NCBI GenBank assembly: GCA_036941025.1
Contig: JAYMNP010000001.1
Coordinates: forward strand, 2,440,501-2,504,500
DNA length: 64,000 nucleotides
Source: Lachnospiraceae bacterium JLR.KK002
GTDB taxonomy: Bacteria > Bacillota > Clostridia > Lachnospirales > Lachnospiraceae
Reading direction: 5' to 3'
The notes beneath the pieces are model-generated. The model saw nothing but the letters and a program-made list of their open reading frames with translations. It did not search any database and was not told the origin of the DNA. This document shows positions 17,912 through 26,067 of this stretch, one piece after another. Position numbers and translations under genes: made by a program. How positions within the stretch are numbered: position 1 is the stretch's first letter; each line of letters opens with the position of its first letter.

Positions 17912-20056
17912 CTATTTTTTTGCAAATCTCACTTTAAACACATACCACAGTGCACCGGTGATACATACGGAAGAATAAGCGCCGCAGATGATACCTGCCA
18001 TCAGCGGAAGGGCAAATTCCCGTATGGAGCTGACGCCCAGAATAAACAGCACGAATACCATAATAAAGGTGGTCAGAGAAGTATTGATACTTCTGGACAA
18101 CGTCTGGGTAATACTCCGGTTGGCAATTTCCATCAGGCTGTCCGCATCCTTCTTCTTCGCTCCGCCCAGATTCTCGCGGATACGGTCGAAAATAACAATG
18201 GTGGCATTGATGGAATAGCCCACAATGGTCAGCATACATGCAATAAATGTATTTCCTACGGAGGTTCTTACAATGGCATAAAATGCAAGTACCACCAGCA
18301 CGTCGTGCAGAAGGGCAATGACGGCGCTTCCTGCAAAACGGATATCTTTAAACCGGAACCAGATATAAATCAGCATGAATACCGTTGCAATTGCCACTGC
18401 CCAGATTGCGTCGGATTTCATCTCATTACTTACGGTAGAACTGATATTTTCCGCAATAATTCCGTCTTCGCTGACGCCGAACTGTTCAATCAGCGCCTGA
18501 TTCAGGGATTCACGCTCTGCCAGTTCCAGAGAACGTGTCTTGATTACCACCTGGTTAGTACCTTCAATTTTCTGTGTCTGGACGTTGGGGTCTCCTGTAA
18601 CATCTTCCACAACGGGAACAATCTTCTCATCAATTTCATTGATGGAATAATCTTCATTGAAAGTCACGGTGGTGGAAGTTCCGCCTACAAAATCCAGGCT
18701 GTAATTTAAAATATTTCCGTCTTTGGATTTATTGATTCCCATACCCACAGCTCCTGCCAGAATCAACAACCCTGATATGGCAAAAAACAGCACGCGTTTC
18801 CGCAGGAACCGGATGGTTTTGCGTTCTTTGGTTTCACCGTAAAATTTCGCATCCTGGACTCCAAGCGCATAGAAGCATTTCATCAGCCAGCGGGTGATAA
18901 CCAGGGCCGTAAACATGGACAGTACAATACCGATGCCCAGTGTGTAGGCAAAGCCTTTGACGGAACCGGAACCGCGGGTTCCCAGTACCACTGCCGCAAT
19001 CAATGTGGTAATGTTACCGTCCAGAATAGCGGAAAGGGCTTTGGCATATCCGATTTTAATAGCGGAATTTACGGTTTTTCCCGCTCCGATTTCCTCACGG
19101 ATTCGGGCAAATATAATGACGTTGGCGTCCACCGCCATACCGATGGACAGAATAATACCTGCAATACCAGGCAATGTCAGGGTAATATCAAAAATCCACA
19201 GCGCCCATACGGTCAGCGCGGAATAGAGTACCAGAGCAATGCTGGCGGTAAATCCCGGCACGCGGTACATCACTATCATAAACAGCATAACCAGTATCAG
19301 ACCGATTAATGCCGCTTTCAGACTGGTGGAAATAGCTTCTTCTCCCAGCTGTGCGCCTACCACCTTGGAATGGAGTTCTTCCAGTTCCAGAGAAAGGGAA
19401 CCGATTCGGATGGTGGAGGCCAGCTCCTCCGCAGCCTCAAAACTTTCCATATGGTCAATCTGGGCTTTTCCGCCGGTGATTGCTTCATCTACTCCAGGTT
19501 CGCTGATAGTCTGTCCGTCGTAGACAATGGGCAGGGTTTTTCCCACATTGTCCGCGGTGGCTTTGGCAAATTTTTCAGCACCTTCGTCTGTCAGCGTCAG
19601 TTCCACCACGTACTGGCGGGCGCCCATATTATCATTGTAGGTACCTGCCTGGGCATTTTTAATGTCAGTTCCTGTCACAAGGGTTTCCCCTGCTTCATTC
19701 TGAAATTCCAGAGAGCCGGGCTTTCCGAGTTCTTCCAGAATTTCATTTGCATCGGAAACACCGGGAATTTCTATATTAATCCGGTTATTTCCTTCCTGAT
19801 ATACGGTGGATTCCGTACTGTAGGTTTCCACACGCTTCTGCAGCTTGTAGACAGTATCTTTCATATCTTCCGCCGATGGATTGTCCTCCACTGCCTGGTA
19901 AGTGATGCTGACGCCGCCTGCAAGGTCCAGTCCCAGCCTGATATTACGGTTCTCGCCTACGCCAACCGTTGAGATAATAGTTCCTGCATACCAGGTCATG
20001 GCCGCCATAACTGCCAGAATCAGAACCAGTATCCCCGTCGCTTTACTTTTCTTCAT
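17912..20056 (-). CDS. secDF: protein translocase subunit SecDF (fused)
   Basis: Proton-driven accessory subunit of the Sec translocon, 714 residues, with SecD and SecF in one polypeptide. SecD: helix 1 at residues 5-25, the NIRLGLDLAGGVSITYQ motif, the periplasmic P1 head, then five helices from about 245 to 395 including the GMAVDANVIIFARIREE motif. SecF: helix at about 420, LDFVGGTSTTVTF (about 460), and the VGYSINATIVIFDRIREN motif near 630. It lies 55 bases after scfB, the arrangement usual for clostridial SCIFF loci, so it is probably the last gene of the scfA-scfB-secDF unit. Confidence 0.94.
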   Translation of the reverse strand: MKKSKATGILVLILAVMAAMTWYAGTIISTVGVGENRNIRLGLDLAGGVSITYQAVEDNPSAEDMKDTVYKLQKRVETYSTESTVYQEGNNRINIEIPGVSDANEILEELGKPGSLEFQNEAGETLVTGTDIKNAQAGTYNDNMGARQYVVELTLTDEGAEKFAKATADNVGKTLPIVYDGQTISEPGVDEAITGGKAQIDHMESFEAAEELASTIRIGSLSLELEELHSKVVGAQLGEEAISTSLKAALIGLILVMLFMIVMYRVPGFTASIALVLYSALTVWALWIFDITLTLPGIAGIILSIGMAVDANVIIFARIREEIGAGKTVNSAIKIGYAKALSAILDGNITTLIAAVVLGTRGSGSVKGFAYTLGIGIVLSMFTALVITRWLMKCFYALGVQDAKFYGETKERKTIRFLRKRVLFFAISGLLILAGAVGMGINKSKDGNILNYSLDFVGGTSTTVTFNEDYSINEIDEKIVPVVEDVTGDPNVQTQKIEGTNQVVIKTRSLELAERESLNQALIEQFGVSEDGIIAENISSTVSNEMKSDAIWAVAIATVFMLIYIWFRFKDIRFAGSAVIALLHDVLVVLAFYAIVRTSVGNTFIACMLTIVGYSINATIVIFDRIRENLGGAKKKDADSLMEIANRSITQTLSRSINTSLTTFIMVFVLFILGVSSIREFALPLMAGIICGAYSSVCITGALWYVFKVRFAKK

Positions 20057-20111
20057 GACTTCTTCCTCTCTTAGATTCTCTTATTCTGCCGCCTCTGCTC
20101 TGTCTCTCCAT

Positions 20112-21473
20112 TCAGCCGGTCTCTTCCGCAAGGGCCGCTTTTATCATAATTGCGCATTCAATCCGCTTTTTCTGCAGCTCGCAACCGATATCATAAGTAT
20201 CTGTAATACTTCCGTGAAAATTCCAGGAATTGGCGGCACAGCCGCCGCTGCAGTAAAATCTGGCAAAACAGTTCCTGCATTTTTCCTTTGCATACACGTT
20301 ACATCCTTTAAATTCTTTCTGTAACGAAAGATTTTTCACACCTTCCGTCACATTTCCCATGAGAAATGCTTCATTTCCCACAAACTGATGGCAGGGGTAT
20401 AAATCCCCCCAGGGGGTCACTGCCAGATACTCCGTGCCGGAACCGCAGCCGGACAGACGTTTTGCCACGCAGGGCCCGCCCTCCAAATCTATCATAAAAT
20501 GAAAGAACTGAAAACCTCTGTTTTCCTTTTTCCGTCTGATTAATTCCCTGGCCAGCCTGTCATATTCCTCAAACAGCCGGGGCAGGTCTCCTTCCTGCAG
20601 CGCATAGCTTTCTGTGGGCGCCGCCACCACAGGCTCCACGGAAATCTGCTGAAATCCCAAATCGGCCAGATGAAGCACGTCTTCGGAAAAATCCAGGTTA
20701 TTATGGGTAAAGGTTCCTCTTACATAATATTTTTCCTGATTCCTGCTGTCTGCAAATTTCCGGAATTTTGGCACAATCAGATCGTAACTGCCCGTACCGT
20801 TCCGGAAAGGCCGCATTCTGTCGTTTACCTCTTTGCGCCCGTCAATACTCAGCACTACATTGGCCATTTCCCGGTTGGCAAATTCCATAATCTCATCATT
20901 CAGCAGCACTCCGTTAGTAGTCAGGGTAAACCGGAAATTCTTATTGTGAATCTTCTCCTGTTCCCTTCCGTATGATACCAGCTTTTTTACCACCTCAAAG
21001 TTCATCAGGGGCTCGCCGCCGAAAAAGTCCACTTCCAGGTTCCGGCGGTTCCCGGAATTCCGGATCAGAAAATCAAGGGCCGCTTTTCCCACTTCGTAAG
21101 ACATGACCGCCCTTCTTCCGTGGTATTCCCCTTCTTCCGCAAAACAGTAGCGGCAGGCCAGATTGCAGTCGTGGGCAATGTGCAGGCACAGAGCTTTGAC
21201 CACCGTGGGCCGCTCTTTAAACTGCTCCATATAATTCTCATATTCGTCTTCGGTAAACAGCTGCTGTTCTTCCGTCAGAGCTCTGACTTCCTCATACCCT
21301 TCGGCAATCTCAGCTTCGGGATACTTTTCCTTCAGTCTGGAAATTATCTCCTCTTTCGCAGAGGTTTCAAACAATGGGATAATGTCATAAACTATCTCGT
21401 CCACCACATGTATCGCACCGCTGTTTACATCCAGCACAATATTGTAACCGTTGTTTTTATACTGGTGAACCAC
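20112..21473 (-). CDS. scfB: SCIFF peptide thioether maturase, radical SAM/SPASM enzyme
   Basis: Radical SAM enzyme (453 residues) that installs cysteine thioether links in the SCIFF ranthipeptide ScfA. The N-terminal 90 residues resemble the peptide-recognition (RRE) region. The CX3CX2C cluster motif is at C103, C107 and C110 (CNLACRYC). The C-terminal SPASM region carries many cysteines for auxiliary [4Fe-4S] clusters, including CRNCFARFYCSGGC. The start is GTG at 21473, supported by a GAGAGGAA site; no ATG is placed well. It lies 166 bases downstream of scfA and 55 upstream of secDF. Confidence 0.93.
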   Translation of the reverse strand: MVHQYKNNGYNIVLDVNSGAIHVVDEIVYDIIPLFETSAKEEIISRLKEKYPEAEIAEGYEEVRALTEEQQLFTEDEYENYMEQFKERPTVVKALCLHIAHDCNLACRYCFAEEGEYHGRRAVMSYEVGKAALDFLIRNSGNRRNLEVDFFGGEPLMNFEVVKKLVSYGREQEKIHNKNFRFTLTTNGVLLNDEIMEFANREMANVVLSIDGRKEVNDRMRPFRNGTGSYDLIVPKFRKFADSRNQEKYYVRGTFTHNNLDFSEDVLHLADLGFQQISVEPVVAAPTESYALQEGDLPRLFEEYDRLARELIRRKKENRGFQFFHFMIDLEGGPCVAKRLSGCGSGTEYLAVTPWGDLYPCHQFVGNEAFLMGNVTEGVKNLSLQKEFKGCNVYAKEKCRNCFARFYCSGGCAANSWNFHGSITDTYDIGCELQKKRIECAIMIKAALAEETG

Positions 21474-21504
21474 TGCCAGTTCCTCTCTTTCCGTATGTAA
21501 TCCC

Positions 21505-21620
21505 GGCGCCTCAGCCCATGGCCGTCAACGCACAAATGACCGCTCGTTGATTGCGAACGGTCCATGCTTACATTCTTATGCTCTTTGAGCGCCTGTTTCA
21601 GCCGCCCATCCCCAAAGGGG
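21505..21620 (-). other. structured spacer between scfA and scfB
   Basis: Nested pairings can be drawn by eye: GGCGC (21593-21589) with GCGCC (21509-21505), CATGG (21566-21562) with CCATG (21521-21517), and GACCG with CGGTC inside. A CCCC-TTT-GGGG hairpin sits at 21620-21610 just after the scfA stop. A competing pairing TCAACG/CGTTGA is possible inside. This could attenuate scfB relative to scfA or stabilise the scfA message. A short ORF across it has no convincing start site. Confidence 0.5.
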
Positions 21621-21639
21621 CACATGATTCTGCCGGAAA

Positions 21640-21780
21640 TTATTTATGCTCACAGCTCTGGTTTCCTACGGTACAGCTTGTCTTGCACGCAGACTGGCAG
21701 GAGGTCTGGCATTCACCGCAGCCGCCTCTTTTTACTGTGTTCTGTAATCTCTTTGTATTTAATGTTTTTACATGTTTCAT
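21640..21780 (-). CDS. scfA: SCIFF ranthipeptide precursor (six cysteines in forty-five residues)
   Basis: A 46-residue peptide. The leader begins MKHVKTLNTKRLQNTVKRGG, and the core carries six cysteines at positions 21, 24, 28, 32, 36 and 43 with the characteristic CGECQTSCQSACKTSC block. In this family ScfB links cysteines to residues such as threonine by thioether bonds. It begins with ATG at 21780 behind an AAAGGAAG site. Both residues and spacing match the clostridial SCIFF consensus, so identification is firm despite its size. Its biological function in this organism is unknown. Confidence 0.95.
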   Translation of the reverse strand: MKHVKTLNTKRLQNTVKRGGCGECQTSCQSACKTSCTVGNQSCEHK

Positions 21781-21827
21781 AAAAATACTTCCTTTCTGTT
21801 TTTAGAAATTTTCCGAGGGCAGATTTG

Positions 21828-21912
21828 ACTTCGTTGGGCCCCTCCTCATGATAAATCCTCATGGCAAAGCCATCAGGGCTCCTCCCGGCTTTGCCGGGCC
21901 CCTCCTCATGGC
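21828..21912. repeat. interspersed structured repeat, family B (one full and one partial copy)
   Basis: Full copy 21869-21912: outer stem GCCAT/ATGGC, inner stem CCCGGC/GCCGGG, with a conserved purine-rich internal loop (minus strand GAGGAGGGG and GGAGCCCTG). A half copy precedes it (21828-21850). A related copy is at 60655-60696 with both stems changed but still paired. It fills the gap between the histidine kinase gene and scfA. Confidence 0.75.
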
Positions 21913-21947
21913 AAAGTATATCACACTTTTTTTCAGATGAAAAGCAT

Positions 21948-23207
21948 TTATTTTAAAAATTCCACGGAGGCCTTAAACTGGTCGCAGTCGATCTTCACAT
22001 CAAAGGTGCCGCCCAGTGCGGCTGTATAAGTGTTTACAATGGCAAGGCCCAGTCCATTGCCTTCGGTGGTTCTGGACTCATCTCCTCTGGCAAACCGCTC
22101 CACAATCTGCTCTCTGGTAAAATTCATCTGATAACTGGAGGTATTGGTAATTTCAAACCGTACTTTCTGCCCGGTCTCTTCCGTGCTTCCTTCTTCTTTT
22201 ACGTGGATGACTGAGGATTTCATAAAAATTCTGGTGTATTCCTGGGAATATTTCAATGCATTTTCCACAAGATTCTGAAAAATACGGTACATGTAGCTGC
22301 TGTCTGCTATAAAATCTGTGGGTTCTTCTGTCAGCATCACCACAAACTCTCTGCCGCTCTCTGCTATACGGTCTCCCATATCTGCCTGCACCTGCTCAAT
22401 CAGACAGTTCATTTCCATCTGTTCCATGTGAAGTTCCACATTTCCGCTGCTGGTTTTGGCCAGATCAAACAGACTGTCAATCATTTCCTTTAATTTCTGC
22501 GCTTTTCTGGAAAGGACTTCCAGATAATCAGCCACCACGTCGCTCAGTTCTTCTTTTTTCATCAGTTCCAGATAACCCACCATGGAGGTCAGAGGTGTTT
22601 TCAAATCATGGGACACATTAGAAATCAGATCCACTTTCATCTGTTCACTGCGTAATGCGGTTTCCAGGCTTATCTGATTAATCTGTTCCAGATTTTCCAT
22701 ATAGAGCTTCAGCTTTTTTTTCATATAGAAACTGATGACAAGGTTACTCACAATCCACTGAATCAGTACAGTTCCCACAGGAATATAAGCTGCACTCAGA
22801 TTTCCGAACAGCCAGGTATGGTTCAGTCTGTAACGAAAATTTTTTACCGCTATAAAAAGCCCAACTGCTGCAATAATTCCTGTCGCCAGCTTCAGTTTAT
22901 GCTGTTTTTTTTCCCATTCCTGAAAAAACTGTTCCGACTGAACCTGCCAGTTTTTATTGAAATACCGCAGTCCAAACTGAAGTATTCCTGTCACACCTGC
23001 AGCAAAGCAGAAGTTCATCACACCTCCCCTGCCCAGATTGTATTCTGTGGTCATATACCGATAACTCAACATATCCGTCAGCATCATAGTCCCCAGTACA
23101 ATACCCAAAATCCCCGGAATCAGAAATATTTCATCTTTTTTTAATATTTTCTGAAGCAGCTTTTTCAGCTTCCTGCTGATTTCAGTATTTTTCCATTTTG
23201 TACCCAA
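21948..23207 (-). CDS. sensor histidine kinase, VanS-like
   Basis: Membrane kinase of 419 residues with four hydrophobic segments (about 27-47, 63-82, 90-115, 138-165) and no large extracellular sensor. A dimerisation/phospho-acceptor helix follows (SNVSHDLKTPLTSMVGYLE, about residues 197-215), then an ATPase domain (N-box FQNLVENALKYS; G-boxes GNGLGLAIV). The apparent start is TTG at 23207, overlapping the response regulator gene by 26 bases, with a G-rich site close by; a later start would delete the first helix. It pairs with the adjacent regulator. The signal is unknown; the small input region suggests a membrane or cell-envelope cue. Confidence 0.85.
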   Translation of the reverse strand: MGTKWKNTEISRKLKKLLQKILKKDEIFLIPGILGIVLGTMMLTDMLSYRYMTTEYNLGRGGVMNFCFAAGVTGILQFGLRYFNKNWQVQSEQFFQEWEKKQHKLKLATGIIAAVGLFIAVKNFRYRLNHTWLFGNLSAAYIPVGTVLIQWIVSNLVISFYMKKKLKLYMENLEQINQISLETALRSEQMKVDLISNVSHDLKTPLTSMVGYLELMKKEELSDVVADYLEVLSRKAQKLKEMIDSLFDLAKTSSGNVELHMEQMEMNCLIEQVQADMGDRIAESGREFVVMLTEEPTDFIADSSYMYRIFQNLVENALKYSQEYTRIFMKSSVIHVKEEGSTEETGQKVRFEITNTSSYQMNFTREQIVERFARGDESRTTEGNGLGLAIVNTYTAALGGTFDVKIDCDQFKASVEFLK

Positions 23208-23886
23208 TGCCCCACACCACCTTTACATATTTTGGATTTTTCGGATCAATTTCCAGTTTCTCCCGGATATGGCGGATATGCACCATCACCGTATTTTCCA
23301 CGGTATAGCTGGCCACTTCTTTCCAGACCTTCTCATAAATCTTTTCTGCAGAAAATACCTGCCCCGGATGTTCCATCAAAAGCTCCAGAATTTTATATTC
23401 TGTGGCTGTCAGCTTTACCTCTGCTCCATCCACAACCGCTTTTTTACTTTTCCGATCCAGCACCAGACTGTCGTTTACAATCTGATCTTCCTGGGGTTTC
23501 GGCGTGCTGCCGCCCCAGGTATGGTAACGCCGGAGCTGGGCCGCCACTCTGGCTGTCAGTTCCGCCGGATTGTAAGGCTTGGCTATATAATCGTCTGCTC
23601 CCATCACAAGACCGGAAACCTTGTCGCTCTCCTCGGTTTTCGCCGACAGGATAATTACGGGAATCTTGTTGTTTTCTCTGATTTTCATCAGGGCTGACAG
23701 CCCGTTTAACCGGGGCATCATCACATCCAGCAGAATCAGATCCACCGTATGTTCCTTTAACAGTTCCAGAGCCTCCAGCCCGTCGTAGGCTTTCAGGATT
23801 CGGTAGCCCTCGTATTCCAGGAGCTTTCCCAGAGAAAACACAATCTCTTTGTTGTCATCTACCACCAGAATGGTCTGTTGTTCCAT
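23182..23886 (-). CDS. response regulator, OmpR/VanR family
   Basis: A 234-residue transcription factor. The receiver domain (residues 1-120) has the acidic pair VVDDN, the phospho-acceptor in LILLDVMMP, and the conserved T/S and K (IILSAK, YIAKPY). The C-terminal winged helix (about 135-232) ends with the OmpR-type VRHIREKLE...VWGIGYKMEKY. It is the first gene of the pair, with a promoter and a direct-repeat box upstream suggesting autoregulation. It is most similar in layout to VanR-type regulators, but the target genes are unknown. Neighbouring scfA is a candidate by position only. Confidence 0.9.
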   Translation of the reverse strand: MEQQTILVVDDNKEIVFSLGKLLEYEGYRILKAYDGLEALELLKEHTVDLILLDVMMPRLNGLSALMKIRENNKIPVIILSAKTEESDKVSGLVMGADDYIAKPYNPAELTARVAAQLRRYHTWGGSTPKPQEDQIVNDSLVLDRKSKKAVVDGAEVKLTATEYKILELLMEHPGQVFSAEKIYEKVWKEVASYTVENTVMVHIRHIREKLEIDPKNPKYVKVVWGIGYKMEKY

Positions 23887-23935
23887 TTCTTCTTTCTCCC
23901 TGTATGTTAAATTGCTGTTTCACAGTACAGACATT

Positions 23936-23987
23936 ATAATAATGATTTCCAAAATAAAACTCAATGAATTTCTTAAAAAAATCTTAA
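23936..23987 (-). promoter_or_regulatory. promoter of the VanRS-like pair with an OmpR-type direct-repeat box
   Basis: Minus strand: -35 TTGAGT (23964-23959), 17-base spacer, -10 TATTAT (23941-23936). Just upstream is a direct repeat TTAAGA-N5-TTAAGA (23987-23971) with 11-base periodicity, as bound by OmpR/PhoB-family dimers. This suggests autoregulation. Confidence 0.55.
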
Positions 23988-24004
23988 TCCCATCTGATAA
24001 AATT

Positions 24005-24040
24005 CTGCGGCGGATGTAACATATTTCACATCCGCCGCAG
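24005..24040 (-). terminator. terminator after the TIGR04086 gene
   Basis: A 13-bp perfect stem CTGCGGCGGATGT (24005-24017) with ACATCCGCCGCAG (24028-24040). On the minus strand it is followed by AATTTTATC, 18 bases after the gene's stop. Confidence 0.75.
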
Positions 24041-24058
24041 TGCAATCATTCTCTGTAT

Positions 24059-24466
24059 TCAGCTTGCCATCCCGCCAGCCATTCCCGAAGCGGTACACAG
24101 CACCAGGGTTGTGGCAAACCGGGATACATCCATATTGATTCCTTTCTGAAAGACCACAGAGCCCAGCACCAGAATCAGAAAATAGCCGGCTCCCATTGCC
24201 ATGCCCCACAGAAAGCGCTTTCGCTTCATGACCTTTCCGCTCAGAAATCCGCCCGTAAATCCTGACAGTACATAAATCAGCACAATTCCAATGGATACAA
24301 CGCTTTCACTGAGCTGCATTTTATAGAGCATGGCCGAGAGAATCAGCAGCATAATTCCCGTCACCATATACATAACCAGCAGAATTTTCAATATGGATAA
24401 TACGGAAACATTCGGTTTATTTTCTCCTTTCCCCCTGGCCGGAGTTTTCCATAATTTCTTTTCCAT
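24059..24466 (-). CDS. TIGR04086 family membrane protein
   Basis: A 135-residue protein with four hydrophobic helices (about residues 27-47, 57-77, 86-104, 115-133) preceded by a basic cytosolic N-terminus. It fits TIGR04086, a small clostridial membrane family often encoded next to SCIFF genes and secDF. Here a two-component system and its terminator separate it from scfA, so it is probably transcribed alone. Function unknown. Confidence 0.78.
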   Translation of the reverse strand: MEKKLWKTPARGKGENKPNVSVLSILKILLVMYMVTGIMLLILSAMLYKMQLSESVVSIGIVLIYVLSGFTGGFLSGKVMKRKRFLWGMAMGAGYFLILVLGSVVFQKGINMDVSRFATTLVLCTASGMAGGMAS

Positions 24467-24568
24467 CCCTTTTCCTCCCTCCTGTGGATGTCCCTTTGAT
24501 TCTAAGACATTTTATTCGGGGCGGGCGGAAACTATTCCTGCAGAAGAAAGGGATTTCCAAATTTTTGT

Positions 24569-24614
24569 AACAGTTCAGCCATAGCCGGTTTCAGGGGGTG
24601 CAGTCTGAACTCTT
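24569..24614. mobile_element. short MITE-like remnant with AACAGTTCAG termini
   Basis: AACAGTTCAG (24569-24578), followed by CCATAGCC, and CTGAACTCTT (24605-24614) form near-perfect terminal inverted repeats. The left 16 bases also match the left end of the larger element at 60607-60830. It looks like an internally deleted derivative. It lies between the divergent TIGR04086 and CorC-type genes. Confidence 0.5.
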
Positions 24615-24645
24615 ATAAATTTTTCCTGAATTTTCCGGGAATTCC

Positions 24646-24674
24646 TTGCAAAATCCACCGGTATCCGGTATATT
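24646..24674 (+). promoter_or_regulatory. sigma-A promoter of the CorC-type gene
   Basis: TTGCAA (24646-24651), 17-base spacer, TATATT (24669-24674), 25 bases before the start codon. Confidence 0.7.
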
Positions 24675-24698
24675 AATGTATTGAAAGGAGAGATGTAC

Positions 24699-25967
24699 TT
24701 GGACTCAGGTGACGTCATACAATTAATTATCATTATTATCTTATTAATGTTATCTGCATTTTTTTCTTCTGCAGAAACAGCTCTGACCACTTCTAATAAA
24801 ATCCGTCTCAGAAGCATGGCGGAAGAAGGCAACAAACGGGCGAAAAAGGTGCTGGAGATTACCGATGATTCCGGCAAAATGCTCAGCGCCATACTAATTG
24901 GAAACAACATTGTAAATCTGTCCTCCGCTTCTCTGGCCACCACCCTGGCCACAAAGATTTTCGGCAGTGCGGGCGCAGGAATTGCAACGGGTATTCTGAC
25001 GGTACTGGTACTGATTTTCGGTGAAATTTCACCCAAGACCTTTGCCACCATTCATGCGGATAAAATTTCCCTGGCCTATGCAGGCACAATCAGCGGACTT
25101 ATGAAACTGCTCACTCCTGTGATTTTTGTAATTAATAAACTGGCTCTTGGATTTTTAATCCTGCTGCGTGTGGACGCCTCAGGGGCTCAGAATACCATGA
25201 CAGAAGACGAACTGCGCACCATTGTGGATGTAAGCCATGAAGAAGGAGTCATTGAAACAGAAGAACGGGAAATGATTAACAATGTATTTGATTTCAGAGA
25301 CGCCCAGGCAAAAGAGGTTATGGTGCCCCGGATTGATATGACATTTGCCGATATCAACAGCACATATCAGGAACTGCTGGACATTTTCCGCGAAGATAAA
25401 TTTACCCGTCTCCCTGTATTCGAAGACTCCACAGACAATGTGGTGGGTATTATCAATATGAAAGATTTGCTTCTCTATGAAGATAAGGAGCATTTTTCCA
25501 TCCGCAATATTATGCGGAAGCCTTATTACACGTACGAGCACAAAAACACTGCGGAACTTCTGCTGGAAATGCGTAAATCCTCCATTAACATTGCCATTGT
25601 TCTGGATGAATACGGGGCAACTGCAGGATTAATCACACTGGAAGATCTACTGGAAGAAATTGTGGGAGAAATCCGGGATGAGTACGATATGGATGAAGAA
25701 GACCCGGTACAGAAAATCAGCGAACTGGAATATATGATACAGGGTTCCCTGAATCTCAATGATCTGCATGATATACTGAATCTCGATTTAGTCTCCGACG
25801 ATTATGACTCGGTAGGCGGTTACGTCATTGGCCTGCTGGACCATCTGCCCACGCCGGGCGAATCCATTACCACACCGGAAGGTTTGTTTTTCCGGGTGGA
25901 AGATATGGATAAGAACCGGATTAGCAAAATTTTCGTACGGCTTCCGGATCCTTCCGAAGAAGAATAA
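24699..25967 (+). CDS. hemolysin-family/CorC-type membrane protein with CBS domains
   Basis: A 422-residue protein of the CNNM/HlyC-CorC family. It has an N-terminal four-helix CNNM membrane domain (about residues 1-175, beginning FFSSAETALTTSNK), a CBS pair (about 195-320, with EVMVPRIDM and DEYGATAGLITLEDLLEEIVGEI), and a C-terminal CorC_HlyC domain. Family members are linked to Mg2+/Co2+ handling. The start is uncertain: GGAG lies 8 bases before the TTG at 24699 and only 2 bases before the ATG at 24693, so TTG is preferred. Confidence 0.88.
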   Translation: MDSGDVIQLIIIIILLMLSAFFSSAETALTTSNKIRLRSMAEEGNKRAKKVLEITDDSGKMLSAILIGNNIVNLSSASLATTLATKIFGSAGAGIATGILTVLVLIFGEISPKTFATIHADKISLAYAGTISGLMKLLTPVIFVINKLALGFLILLRVDASGAQNTMTEDELRTIVDVSHEEGVIETEEREMINNVFDFRDAQAKEVMVPRIDMTFADINSTYQELLDIFREDKFTRLPVFEDSTDNVVGIINMKDLLLYEDKEHFSIRNIMRKPYYTYEHKNTAELLLEMRKSSINIAIVLDEYGATAGLITLEDLLEEIVGEIRDEYDMDEEDPVQKISELEYMIQGSLNLNDLHDILNLDLVSDDYDSVGGYVIGLLDHLPTPGESITTPEGLFFRVEDMDKNRISKIFVRLPDPSEEE

Positions 25968-25993
25968 GGGGCTGTCGGAAAATGAAATTTACA

Positions 25994-26040
25994 CACAATA
26001 TATAGTTGTGAAACTCAGCAATTCACAGCTATATATTGTG
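25994..26040. terminator. long hairpin between convergent genes
   Basis: CACAATATATAGTTGTGAA (25994-26012) pairs with TTCACAGCTATATATTGTG (26022-26040): 19 bp with one G-T pair and a nine-base loop, extended by AAATTT arms with a small bulge. It lies between the CorC-type gene and sfsA, which run toward each other. It is more A+T-rich than a normal terminator, so a mobile-element remnant is an alternative. Confidence 0.5.
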
Positions 26041-26067
26041 GAAATTTGCCATTCCCCCACACCCCCT

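Noticed and set aside
21425..21625. 66-codon frame across the scfA-scfB spacer
   Set aside because: No ribosome site; its end overlaps scfB in another frame, and the sequence is better explained by nested stems.
24467..24500. another copy of repeat A, because CCTGTGGATGTCC occurs
   Set aside because: Only about 13 bases match and no flanking element is shared.
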